From NCBI RefSeq assembly GCF_037042905.1, contig NC_087245.1, forward strand, positions 27,468,001 to 27,532,000: a stretch of 64,000 nucleotides of DNA, given 5' to 3'. The translations under genes and the position numbers were made by a program. Every line of letters begins with the position of its first letter. The first letter of the stretch is position 1. The notes below the pieces were generated by a model. That model worked only from the letters and a program-made list of their open reading frames with translations. It made no database searches and was not told the DNA's origin. Source of the stretch: Lytechinus pictus (lineage: Eukaryota; Echinodermata; Echinoidea; Temnopleuroida; Toxopneustidae). This document shows, one piece after another, positions 45,785 to 58,225 of the stretch.

Positions 45785-48312
45785 GTACTGTAGCATGTGA
45801 GTGACTCAAAGGGAGGAAACGATATTGTTCATATAATAAAAATGATAATCTTCCGAATCGTGTTCACGTTGGAAGATGAGAACTTTGCATTAAGATAAAG
45901 GAGGATATTTTTATAATGTTCCATTGGTACGACTCTGGTATGAATATGAAGATAATATTTAGGAGAAGATCCACAATTTTAATGTCAATAATAATCACGA
46001 TCTAGCATAGATTTCAAACTTTATCCTTATACACTTAATGTATGTGACATGCAATGACAAGAGAGATGTGCTTTCAATGAACTGTTGATTATCAGATTAC
46101 ATTGTATCATTCAGCGTTGGTATACAAATTGCACGATTCATCGAAAAAATTAGCGATTATAGCGAGTCATAGACACAAAACAGATCATTCAATCATAAAT
46201 TATACATGATATGAAGTGCCGTACGGACATTGCATTGTGGGACAGATTTTATGTAGTTGCATTGGCTTTAAACCAAATTCAAAGACAGTCTTGATCTGTA
46301 CTTCTTGATCGGTACTTTCTATGTCTATTGGTATTGATTGGTTAATATTCTGAGCGCGCGTTCTTACTGAAATCAATAATGTTTTCGAAAATCAATATGT
46401 AGATTTTATTGAGAATTATTTAATAATTTATGTTGCGCTTCATCTCATTTTCTCTGTCGGTCTGTCGGTAATTCAACCGCCCTTGCAGAAGTGAATTTTA
46501 GGTGACAATCTGAGGCAGTAATTGTCTCGCTAAGAATGTCAAGATCCTTGATCGCAGTAAGAGGATAAAGAGGCCAAATAAAAATGTTATGTTATAATGA
46601 AACATACTTTCGCAATAAATTTTGCCTCTGTTTAGGGGAAGAAGGCGAATCATGTAATTAATGATTCGTGAACAACCACAATGTCACATTTTACCAATTA
46701 GCTAGGGTTAATTATCACGAAATATTGTGTTTTTTTGAAATTCCTTAAAGCTTAACATATTTCGTGCACCTTGGGTGCTCTCATTGAATCAAGCATTCTG
46801 GTGTAATATTATAGTTTAACATGATTTTTTAACTGAATGTTAGTTTTTGGTTCGGCCAGGTGAATTTTATGGCTTCAAAACATTCTATTTGTGAGCGTTT
46901 TAGTGGTAACTACACATAATGGTCTTGAGGTATAACCGCCTTCCATTAATACCATTATTGTCATTTTTTTACGTGACGTGATTTCAGTTTTACTACGTCG
47001 TTGACTAATCTTAAGCTGTTTCAATGTATGTCAAAGTATTTACAATATGATTTTATTTGTCCCTCTTTGGTTTAAACCACATTTATTATGAAATGTTATT
47101 CGTGTGACCCTTAAACACTTCTCAGTTCATCGTCATTCTATGCGCTGACGTCAAACCAAAATTATTTTACTGTTTTAAGAATTATAAACTCGTGTAAACA
47201 TTTTATATTTTCTTGTACTGGTTTCATATAGTCACAACAAACAAATCCGGAATTTAATCGCTTTTTTGCCAATTTAATATTTATTCAAATTTACTCAAAC
47301 TTTCGACGTTCCCCAGGTCTTTATCCCGAGCAAATTACAATGATAAGATCAATCGTAATTACAGGGCGCATCCTTAGACGTTGCTATGATAACTGGCTGA
47401 TAAACGCATGTATGTATATAGATTAATTTACCATGTATGATATATTTTCGTGGCAAACTTTAACTTCTGTAGTTTATGTATAACTATATAAATATAACTA
47501 TTACTAGAAAGAGAATTATTCTATTGACTTTGAGCTTGGCATTGTGTATGAATCGGACTATGTGCTTGGCATTATATATGTATCTGACACTACATCGGTC
47601 ACGTTTAAACGAAAAAAATACCCATTGTAAATTTTTATATCGCAGTTTTTGCGTTGACAAATATATTATGTTAAATTACTCATAATAATAATGGTCTTTA
47701 TTGGTACATAGAAAAACATTCGTTGCAGCCAAAGGCTGAATTACAAATGCTAGTACAAGGTAAAAAATATGACATATAAATTGACAAAAAACGCAAATAT
47801 ACAAACAAGTATATATTATATATGGATAAAAACAAATAAATAAATAAAACAGCCAGTCAATATACACAATAAAGAGTGACCTCCATTCGACCTTGCAAAA
47901 GTAGCAAGAAACATAAATGAGTGGCGATATGGAATTAGGTTGATAAAAAATTAATAAGTACGTGTGGAACGGAAAAAGTAAGAACAGGGAAAAAGAAATG
48001 CGTAACTATTGGCATAGTCATTGAATAGCATTGTGGATTATTGGGTTATAAAGAGAACGATAAATCGTTGTAATTGAACAAAAAGGCGGTTAACAAGGTC
48101 GAATGGAGCACTGAAACATAAAATAGATTGTTGGACATGCATCAAAGTTTTAACAAAAGTACAAATCCGCCACAGCAAAAAGTCGACCCGAACGATTAGA
48201 TAACCGAAATAAGCATATAGCACTCTACATTTTACATTCTAGCCGATCCACCTCTATTCATTCAAATCAACCTACAGTCGGGGCAGACTTGGCTTACAAG
48301 AGAAAAGGGATA
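45785..48312. other. 3' flank of the receptor gene; intergenic
   Basis: Candidate polyadenylation signals AATAAA lie at 45835-45840, about 46,576 and about 46,612. Beyond that the sequence is AT-rich. A stretch near 47,690-47,900 starting ATAATGGTCTTTATTGGTAC resembles a LINE or SINE 3' end, but no coding part is seen. No further gene was recognised. Confidence 0.45.
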
Positions 48313-51300
48313 TAGTCCGGGTTATAACTGAGCAATGTGCCACTTGGAGGAGAAATTTTCATATAATGCCTCTAGACCAGTTTTTTTACGCTGAATATGA
48401 AGATATGAGGTAAACAGGCTGTATCCTGAAAATTAACCTGTGAGGGCGCTTTTTTCAAAATGGCCGCCATATTTTCCAAGAATTTGAATTTTCGTACATA
48501 GATTTTGACATAAGCATTCAATTGCCATAGAATTAGTGTCATATGAAAGCCAAATAACTTCTCCATAATTTGGGACTACTTATAGGGGATAAGTAGTTCA
48601 TTTGGCTGAGATTTTAAGTAGAAAACTGCATTTTTTTGTAATTTTTTCCCCAAAATTTAAAATTTTACAAAAACATGATTTTACATAATTCTATGAAAAA
48701 TTATTCAATTACCTTGAAATGTTCCTGAAAAGTTTATTGATATACTATTATTATTTAGATGAAATCCCAACTCTGTATCATTGTTTTTAGCAAATTTATA
48801 AGGTGTCAAACTTGAATACTTCAATTTCAGAAATGTCGCTTTTTGTATGCATTTCCATAGATTAATACGTATAACATGTATAATACATGTATGTATATAA
48901 TGTTTAGTTAAAACTTAAATGCAATTATCTCCGCTAGTTAATCACTTGCAGAGTTAAGAGTAGGCTTTTCTCTATCAGCTTAATAAAACAAAATGTTGGC
49001 ACATCGAAGCCTAACATTTTCAGGGGGTGGGGGTGTCGAAGTCCCCCCCCCCCCCGTTGCTATATCATGTTGTTGTATATTGCCTATTTATTGGAAAATC
49101 ACTATATTTGAAGCACCCATTGAGGCAAAAGACATTTCTGTTATACAGTACATCCACTTTAATTACTTTAAAACCACTTGGAGAGGAAAAGAGTAGGCAT
49201 TGTTCTACCAGCTACATATAAATACATCAAAAGAAGTAGCACATCGAAGCCTACCCCTCTCGGGAAAGGGGGGGGGGGCTGTGGAAGTCACCCCTCCCCC
49301 TTTTGCTTATTGCTAATTTATTTGGAAATTCACCATTTTGGACCCAACATTGAGGCAAAAAAGCATTTCTGATATATAGTTCTGCCTTTTTTCACCCTTG
49401 AAACCACTTGGAGAGAAAAGAATAAAGGCTTTGCTTTAAACAGCTACAAATAAAGACATGCTCGAAAATAAAAGCATATCCCCATGAGAGGGCTGCTGAA
49501 ATCACCCCACCCCTTTTTAATTATTACTTATTTGAAAATTCACAATTTTTGAGCCCCCATTGAGGCAAAAAGGCGGTTCTGATATATAGTTCTGCCACTA
49601 TTACCGCTATGAAACTACTTGGATAGGAAAGAGTAGGCTTTCCTCTATCAGCTATATATAAAGAAGTGGCTCTACTATATACCAGAAACACCTTTTTCGC
49701 CTCAATGGGGGCTCCAAAATGGCGAGTTTTCCAATGAATTAGCAAAAATCGTAAAAAAGGTGGGGTAACATCTATAGTGCCCTGAAGTGGGTCAGGCTTC
49801 GATATGGCAGCAATACGACATATATAGCTGAAAAGGGGGAATCTACTCTCCAAACTCTTCCTCTCCATGCAAATGGTTTCAAGAAAATGAAATCGGGTGT
49901 TTATAAAGCAGAAGTGCATATTGCCTCAATGGGGGCTCACAAATTGTGAATTTTAAAATAATTAGGCAATAATGCAAAAGGGGTGGGATGGTTTGACAGC
50001 CGCCCAGATGGGTAAGCTTCAATGTGCCAGCACTTCTTTATAGGTAGCTGATAGAGCAAAGTATATTCTGTCATCCTTAATTGGTTTCAAGGCAGTAAAA
50101 GTGGCAGAACTATATATCAGAGATGCCTTTTTACCTCAATGGGGGCTCAAAAATTGTGAATTTTCCAATGAATAGGCAATAATGCAAAGGGGGAGGAGGT
50201 GATTTCGACAGACCCCAGAAGGGGGTAGGCTTTTACTTGCCAGCACATCTTTATAGCTGATAAAGCAAAGCCCATTCTTTCCTCTCTATAAGCGGTTTCG
50301 AGGCAATAAAAGTGGCAGAACTGTATATCAGAGACACCTTTTTGCTTCAATGGGGGCTCCAAAACGGTGAATTTTCAACAAGTAGCCAAATTCCGAAAAT
50401 TAGTGGGGAAACTTTTACAGCCGTCTGCAGGAGATAGGCTTCGATTTGCCAACACTTCTTTATATGGAGCTAATAGAGCATAGCCTACTCTTTCCTCCCC
50501 AAGTCATTGCAAGAAAATAGAATTTGCTGTACTATGTAGTAGAAACGCCCTTTTGCCTTAATGAGTGATCCAAAATTGTGAATGTCCAATAAATAGTCAA
50601 ATACCGAAAATTGGTGAGGTAAATTCTACAGCCCCCGAACATTCTGAAGGGGATAGGCTTCGATTTGCCAACACTTCTTTACAGCTGATAGAGCAAAGCC
50701 TACTCTTTCTTCTCCGAGTCATTGCAAGAAAATAAAATTGGCTGTGTATAGTAGAAACGCGCTTTTGCCTCAATGGGTGATCCAAAATGGTGAAATGTCC
50801 AATAAAATAGGCAATATACATGATATAGAGGGGGGGGGGGGTTGACTTAGACAGCCCCTGAGAGGGCTAGGGTTCGACGTGCCAGCGCCTATTTATATGT
50901 CGCTGGTAAACTCTACTCTACCCTACTCTTTCCTCTCTAAGTGGTTTCAAATCAATAAAATGGGGTTTACAACAAAGCACAAACGCTTTTTGGCCTCAAT
51001 GTTGTGAATTTTCAAATAAATTGGCAATATTAAGCAAAAGCTCCCCCTCCCCAAGAGGGGTAGGCTTCGATGTGCCACTTCTTTAGATGTAGCTGGTAGA
51101 AAAAAGCCTACTCTTTCCTCTCCAAGTGGTTTCAAAGCAATCAAAGTGGCTGTACTGTATAGCAGAAATGCCTGTTTTTGCCTCCATGGGTGCTCCAAAA
51201 AACAGTTATTTTACTAACAAATAGGCAATATACAACAACATGATATAGCAACGGGGGGGGGGGACTTCGACACCCCCACCCCCTGAAAATGTTAGGCTTC

Positions 51301-52009
51301 GATGTGCCAACATTTTGTTTTATGTAGCTGATAGAGAAAAGCCTACTCTTAACTCTGCAAGTGATTAACTAGCGGAGATAATTGCATTTAAGTTTTAACT
51401 AAACATTATACATACATGTATTATACATGCATGTATCATGTACATGTTATACGTATTAATCTATGGAAATGCATACAAAAAGCGACATTTCTGAAATTGA
51501 AGTATTCAAGTTTGATACCTTATAAATTTGCTAAAAACAATGATACAGAGTTGGAATTTCATCCACATGATAATTGTATATCAATAAACTTTTCAGGAAC
51601 ATCTCAAGGTAATTGAATAATTTTTCATAGAATTATGTAAAATCATGTATTTGTAAAATTTTTAATTTTTGGGTAAAAATTACAAAAAATGGAGTTTTCT
51701 ACTTAAAATCCCAGCCAAATGACCTACTTATCAAGTATAGATAGTACCAAATTGTAGGGAATTAATTTGGCTTTCATATAACACTAATATTATGGCAATT
51801 TAATGCTTATGTCAAAATCTATGTACGAAAATTCAAATTCTCGGAAAATATGGCGGCCATTTTGAAAAAAGCGTCCTCACAGGTTAATTTTCAGGATACA
51901 GCCTGTTTACTTCATATATTCATATTCAGCGTAAAAAACTGGTCTAGAGGCACTATGTGAAAATTTCTCCTTCTCCAAGTGGCACCTTGCTCAGTTATAA
52001 CCCGGACTA
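48313..52009. mobile_element. Large foldback element with tandem-repeat core
   Basis: The left terminus TAGTCCGGGTTATAACTGAG is mirrored by CTCAGTTATAACCCGGACTA. The outer arms (about 48,313-48,990 and 51,300-52,009) are long inverted repeats with only scattered differences. Inside, units of about 205-220 bp recur (CACTTGGAGAGGAAAGAGTA, CATTGAGGCAAAAAGGC, AGCACATCGAAGCCTA). They face one way until about 49,670 and the other way after it, about three units on the left and seven on the right. TA flanks GTCCGG..CCGGAC on each side if TA is counted as the target. No open reading frame encodes a transposase. Confidence 0.9.
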
Positions 52010-52255
52010 ATAGGGAGCATGGAGAAACAGAAAATTGGAGGAAAGAAGAAAAAAAGATATAGGAGAGAGGAAGAGAAAGCAAAGATAGATGCAATGCCAA
52101 CAATATCAAATATTACATTACGAGTACAACATGCTATTATAAAAAGGAAAACGTTAAAAATGCAATTAAGAGACAAAATTGCAACTCTTCTATCATGTTA
52201 TACGTCACTGTAATTGCACTACATGATTGCACTACAAGATTGCACTTAATACTGG

Positions 52256-53219
52256 TTTTTGTCTCACCTGCATAGCAGAGTGAGACTATAGGCGCCGCTT
52301 TTCCGACGGCGGCGGCGACGGCGGCGGCGGCGTCAACACCAAATCTTAACCTGAGGTTAAGTTTTTGAAATGACAGCATAACTTAGAAAGTATATAGACC
52401 TAGTTCATGAAACTTGGCCATAAGGTTAATCAAGTATTACTGAACATCCTGCCTGAGTTTCATGTCACATGACCAAGGTCAAAGGTCATTTAGGGTCAAT
52501 GAACTTAGACCATGTTGGAGGAATCAACATCAAAATCTTAACCTAAGGTTAAGTTTTTGAAATTTCATCATAACTTAGAAAATATATGGACCTAGTTCAT
52601 GAAACTTATACATAAGGTTAATCAAGTATCACTGAACATCCTGCTTGAGTTTCACATCACATGACCAAGGTCAAAGGTCATTTAGGGTCAATGAACTTTG
52701 GCCGAATTGGGGGTATCTGTTGAATTACCATCATAACTTTGAAAGTTTATGGATCTGATTCATGAAACTTGGACATAATAGTAATCAAGTATTACTGAAC
52801 ATCCTGTGCAAGTTTCAGGTCACATGATCAAGGTCAAAGGTCATTTAGGGTCAATGAACTTTGGCCAAATTGGGGTATTTGTTGAATTACAGCCATAAAT
52901 TTGAAAGTGTGTTGGTCTAGTTCATAAAACTTGGACATAATAGTAATCAAGTATTACTGAACATCCTGTGCGAGTTTCAGGTCACATGATCAAGGTCAAA
53001 GGTCATGTAAGGTCAAAGAACTTTGGCCACGTTGGGGGTATTTGTTGAATTGCCATCATATCTCTATAAGTGTATTGGTCTAGTTCATAAAACGTGGAAA
53101 TAAGAGTAACCAAGTATCACTGAACATCTTGTGCGAGTTATAGTAGTTTTCAAAATCAGCACTGCTGCTATATTGAATCGCGTGATGCAGGTGAGACGGC
53201 CAGAGGCATTCCACTTGTT
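52256..53219 (+). mobile_element. DR1-array element, copy 5
   Basis: From TTTTTGTCTCACCTGCATAG to GGCATTCCACTTGTT. It has four AGGTCAAAGGTCA motifs in tandem units and a short GGC/GAC run. It lies about 250 bp right of the foldback element. Non-coding. Confidence 0.9.
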
Positions 53220-53289
53220 ATGTATATAAAGCATTCAAATATCAATTATACCATGTATTACCTTACTTCATAATCAAATTACTCAAGTG

Positions 53290-53680
53290 TTTTGTGTACT
53301 GCAAGATAGAAAAAGAAAGAAGAAAAAATGAATGAGAGAAAGGGAAAAAAGGTGATTGAGGAATATAGTATCGAGACAATGAAGGTGGACATGATAAGGT
53401 GATGACAGAGAGAAGAGGAGGAAAATGAAGATGAGAGAAAGAGAGAGCGGAGAGGGTATATAAGAGGAAAGATAGGGAAGGAGACAGAGTAAGAAATGAA
53501 GGAGAGGAACACTATACATGTACATATATCATACATTTCAATTAAGTAGCAACAGCTTATTATAACAATAACATGGGAAAAACTAGGGGAAGATAAAAAG
53601 AGAGAAGAAAAGGAAAGAAGGAGAGGGGTGACAGAGAAAAATAGGATACTAAGAGGAAAGAGGAAAGAGAGTGCAAGGCT
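53290..53680. repeat. Purine-rich low-complexity tract
   Basis: Long GA-rich sequence (AGAGAAAGAGAGAGCGGAGA and the like). Its complement gives a long serine/phenylalanine-rich open frame that I regard as composition, not a gene. Confidence 0.8.
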
Positions 53681-53820
53681 TTCCCCGACATCATTACAAG
53701 GTATTAAGTGACTCAATAAGGTATGGAATAGGACCCCCCCCCCCTGTACCTTTCTGTTCAACATCTCACCACTGGGTATATGTACTGTATTTCTTAAGGC
53801 TGAAGAGTACCTATCATATA

Positions 53821-54031
53821 GAGTACCGAAGTGTGACGTCAGTTGCCATGGTGTCATGGCGAGCTGGTTGTCAATGACTTTGGCTCGTCTGAAAAATAGA
53901 ATGCAAGCGATCAAATTCCGATAGCAGCCATTTTCTTCTATGAGAAACACACGCTTTCATTCGGCGTGTTCATTTGTTTAGAACCAGGCCGCCATGACAT
54001 CATGGCAACTGACGTCATCGCTTCGGTACTC
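53821..54031. mobile_element. TA-flanked MITE with a CRE palindrome in each arm
   Basis: The left end GAGTACCGAAG and right end CTTCGGTACTC are inverted, with TA on both sides. The arms run about 50 bp (TGACGTCAGTTGCCATG.TGTCATGGCG). Each arm holds TGACGTCA, at 53834-53841 and 54010-54017. Non-coding, 211 bp. Confidence 0.87.
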
Positions 54032-55525
54032 TATTGCTGTGGTAGAATTGTACATGAACTGTTGCAAAATGTAATTGACATAAAGAATTTGGGATCACAC
54101 AATTAAAAAAAGAAGAATGTTGCAATCATATACATTTTGTTCACGAGGTTTTCAGTGTTTTTTATTACAAATTAAATGGTTGGTTTATGCGTACATAATA
54201 GATGTAAAAATGATAATCGAAATGTGATGTCGGCTATACATCTAGGTTACAAATATTTTTCACTTTGAAATTAAGAGCCATCTCCAATTTGATTTGAATA
54301 AATTGATAAAACACAAACACAAAGCTGAAGAAAAATAATCAAAATTTGACGCAATATAAGAAAGTTAATACTTCGCTTAAGCAAAAGAAAGAGTGAGCAC
54401 ACACATGCTGTTACTCGAACTGTGCATATATAATCGTTTTGTAGTACTAGATTATAGACATTTTCCTACTTTACAACATTTTTTTAAATCTGATCATTAT
54501 TTTTGTTTGATTTCTCTTTATAAATTATTTTTAAAAATTGGGTCACATTTAATTAAAAAGGGACATTCTGTCCTAGTTACATTTGCACATAGACCATTTC
54601 AAATGCAATTGTCAGTTTGTCACCAATTTTGGCCCACGTGCATATGATGCATATATGACTACGTTGTAATAGTATTTATTTGTCTACATGTAGGTGTGCG
54701 AGGAAGGATGATGGTGCGTGTGTGTTTGTGAGGGTGTTTGCGTGTGTGTGTGTGAGTGATGTCATTTAAAAGGACGGATACAGAAAGAATAAAGGATAGG
54801 GATCGATTGTGTATATAACCATGATACCACATAAGATGCAAATCATTAACCGATGTCATGATAACATATTTGATTTGATTTTGATAGTATTCTATTTCTA
54901 CATTTCAATAACAAAAGTATGTACAATCATAATAATTTTTCAACGTTACATAACAATATTAAAGGAAACATTTTCCAATATAATGATAACATAATCATTA
55001 TTCTAATTTGAATATAAATTTTCTCTGTTTTGTTTATTGAAACATGAACTAGAAAACATAATAACATAATAAGCACAATATCGTCAATTGAAATGCGGTC
55101 AGGAGACTGCCATCTTAAAAGCATATCTAAAAGCATGATGTTAATAAGTCAAAAGATAACAATTGCCTTGTTTTTAATGTGAAGAGTGTATTAGTGTTTG
55201 TATACTGAATGACGGATGAATAATGATTTTTAAGCACATAGGAACTAAAGTAATTTGTCCCTGGTAAATTCAATTCCAAAGCTCATCCTTACCCGATTGA
55301 CCCCCCCCCCCTTAGTATTTTTTCTCTTCTGAATGAACGAAAATATGCTTTGAAATTATTAGACAGGCCATTGACCATCTGATGGTTTGGAAGTGAAAAA
55401 CATGAAATGGGATACCTATTGTTATCAAATAACATGGAAGAGGAATCAATCTCCCTGGTCTTGTCAGAACGATCATCATTTTCCAATTTTGCGGGAGCAG
55501 TGCATTGTTTGTAATTGCAAAACAG
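54032..55525. other. Intergenic and 3' flank of the GH31 gene
   Basis: AT-rich, with a GT microsatellite at about 54,706-54,755. A minus-strand AATAAA at 55033-55038 could end the GH31 transcript. No coding segment was recognised. Confidence 0.45.
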
Positions 55526-58185
55526 TTAATCATCCTGTTTGGTATAGTAAATAATTTCACCCAACTCACAGCTGACATCCCGAAGCCACGCCCTCCCTTC
55601 GTGCATAGTATTATGGATCATATCCCTCCATTGGCCCGCTGGAAGATACACATCACGTGATCGAGCATATTGATCTACAATAGGCGCCACCAGCATGTCA
55701 TCTCCGACGAGGAACTGTGAATCGATGGTGAAGGTTTCAGGATCGGTTGGCGCTATCCACCACAAAGGTCGAACTAGAGGCTTCCCTTCTTTGATATATT
55801 CCGTCTCGGCGAGTATGATCATCTTCGGGGTGATGACGTTCTCGTGAAAGCTTGTCCATCGAAGAGCAATGTCAACGATCTCAGTGTCGTTGTACTGCCA
55901 GGGAGAAATTGAATATTGCATAGCGGGGAGGAATGCATTTATCTGCAGCCATCGGACGTAGAGTTCACGATCAGGAAAGATCGAAAAGAAGGGATACCCA
56001 TTGCCTCCAATCATATCGGGTAAGACGTAAGAATAACCAAGCACACTGTATGTAAGGGCAGTAGTGACGAGTGTCTTTAGACCATTGTCCCAGCCCCAGT
56101 GGGAATCCTTGTCCATCATACGCAAGAATGTTGGCTGTCCCTGGTTCTCAAAGGATGACCTAACCTCTATCAGAGATCCTAGTTGTCCTGCGAGCTGAAC
56201 CCACTTTGTTGTGTACTCACAAGGGTTGATCAGAGGCTCCTTGGTGTGGTAACTGCCAAGATACTGTGTTTCACCTGCATCGAATTTGAAGGAATCAATA
56301 CCGTAATCTTCCTTTGCTTGCTCGAGCCTTCCAACAAACCAATCAACAGCTTCTGGGTTTGTGACATCGATCATCCCAGCTCGTGGTCCGTTCCACCAAA
56401 AGACTTCAGCAGTATTTCCATCAGAATCTTTCACCCAGTAGTCATTGTAGTCGCCAACTCTCCAGGCTTCTGTATCCTGGTTGGCGAATGGCGTGATCCA
56501 AAGAGTGACCCTGAAGCCGAGATCATGTAACTCATCTGTCATTCCTTTAGGATCAGGGAACTTCACGGGATCAAAAATAAAATCTCCAAAGTTTCTGTAA
56601 GAGTAACCATCATCTATCTCTATCTGGCTGTTGTTGAAACCGTTATCAATAATCTCATGTGCAAAAGCTAATACAGTATCATTAGTTATGAACTTTTTGT
56701 AACGAGCCCATGTAGACCAGACAGGTGATCTCATCATCCGGGTATCCGGCATACCGGATGGCTTCTTCACAAACCGCTTTGACATGTGCTCATGGACGGT
56801 TACGATATCTTTGGCGGTGCACACCTTATAATCCAAAATAGGTGGTTCATTGTTGGAATTGGGGTATGCTGTATAAGAGTCTTCATCGAGAGGATGCTGC
56901 CCTCTGAAGCAGATCATACCATCATTGCTTGCGTTGATGCTCACGTACAAAGGTGTGTTGTGGGACACCCTTACACCGACACCTTTCGAAGACACAAAGT
57001 ATCGCTCTACCAGAGAACCATACCAAGTCGGATTCCGATACATATTAGCCGAGCCAAAGATAGTCATAGGTTCGTTCCATTCGTTGATTGGCCAGTGTTG
57101 GTCGAAGATGGCCGCTCCACCGTACCAGTGAGCGTCGTCGAGATCGTAGCAGTCTTGTAGGATGATGTTCTTTGCTGAAGCTCTCCATTGGAAATCGTGG
57201 CAGGTAACATTCTCGTCTTCTTCGATGCGAACCTCCAATTTGGCAACCGAAGGCCATTCGAAGCATTCGACAACCTGTCAATAAACAACCCAGATATTTC
57301 CAACATTGTAGGCGTATTTTAGATCTTAACTAGGAATTGAGTGTGCATGTACATTCTAAGGCATATTTAAAAGGGCGCATCTACGCATTGTGGCACCCGT
57401 GTCAAACAATGAAGTTACATCCCCCGATCCCCCCTCGCCGAAGGAAAATATAATCCTATCCCTAATAAATCTACGGTAGGGTATACGTATTGATTGGAAA
57501 TGAGGAAAACTGGGGTAAAAACACATGGCTTGAAAATATCTTGATTTCCTTTTGAAGTTTTGACATTGGCCAAATATAGCTTGTCATGCTTTTTGCCAGG
57601 GACGGTGTTTAGAAAAAAAAACCAATAACCAATCAATCAACAATTTCACCATGCTACTTTTCAAAAAAAGATATAATCATGCGAAGGGAAAGGGGCACTT
57701 TACCTTAAATATTCTGAGAGGAAATGATAATGCAAAGGTGCAATGTGACCGAGTCTCACCGAGAAGTATAAACATTATTTTGTTGGTTGGAAATGTATTG
57801 GCGATTTTTATTAATATTATTTTATGTATATAAATTTTTTTTTGTTTTTTTTTTGGGGGGGGTAGCGAAACACCCTTATCATCATCACCAACATCATCAT
57901 CATCATCGTTATTATTATTATTATTTTTATAATTATTATTACCGAGTCTTCCTTCGTGCATTGTGTTTGTTGGGCATCACTGTCATCAAACATCACTCCG
58001 GCTTGCCCCTTTATCATCCTCACATCTTCAGTATTTTTGATCTCGACAACGTCGTCGTTGAAAACAAGTAGGTAGTCGCGTCGAGGGTCCTCCTTGTCGG
58101 GGATGAGAAGGCCACAGAGAACGGCTGCTAGGATCGCCACGGTCAGTATACCGACCTTAACACCTAGCATTATTCCCTTCGACAT
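55526..58185 (-). CDS. GH31 family glycosidase, MYORG-like, 2 coding exons
   Basis: Exon 1 (57943..58185, 81 codons, donor GTAATA) and exon 2 (57274..55526, acceptor TTGACAG) join in phase 0 to give 663 residues; human MYORG has 714. Residues 5-28 form an uncleaved hydrophobic signal anchor (GIMLGVKVGILTVAILAAVL), so a type II membrane protein with a lumenal catalytic domain is expected. The substrate pocket segment AHWYGGA and QHWPI lie near 130-143. EIDDGYSYRNFGDF sits near 300 and the nucleophile motif SFKFDAGE places the catalytic Asp at about 413. The acid/base Asp is probably within DKDSHWGWDNGL (about 470-477). The known member is a Golgi/ER alpha-galactosidase. The substrate here is not shown by sequence. 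A GCAG acceptor-like site just upstream of the ATG suggests a separate 5' UTR exon. Confidence 0.9.
57837..57950. repeat. T/G tract and trinucleotide microsatellite in the GH31 intron
   Basis: A T-run joins a G-run at about 57,837-57,862. CATCAT and ATT repeats (57,880-57,942) run right up to the exon 1 donor site. Confidence 0.85.
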
Positions 58186-58225
58186 CTTTCAAGATTTCCA
58201 AAGGCGCCCTGCAGTTTAACAAATA

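Noticed and set aside
45164..45796. 210-residue minus-strand open frame opposite the last receptor exon
   Set aside because: It is the antisense shadow of exon 15, which has clear zinc-domain coding and splice sites on the plus strand.
1..53219. Regularly spaced repeats considered as a CRISPR array
   Set aside because: The units are long (about 150-190 bp), whole units are similar rather than spacer-separated, and the genome is eukaryotic.
53279..53950. 223-residue minus-strand open frame rich in Ser, Phe and Leu
   Set aside because: It is the complement of a GA-rich low-complexity tract, with no protein-like pattern or splice support.
56183..57160. Plus-strand open frames across the GH31 region
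   Set aside because: Antisense shadows of the large GH31 exon.
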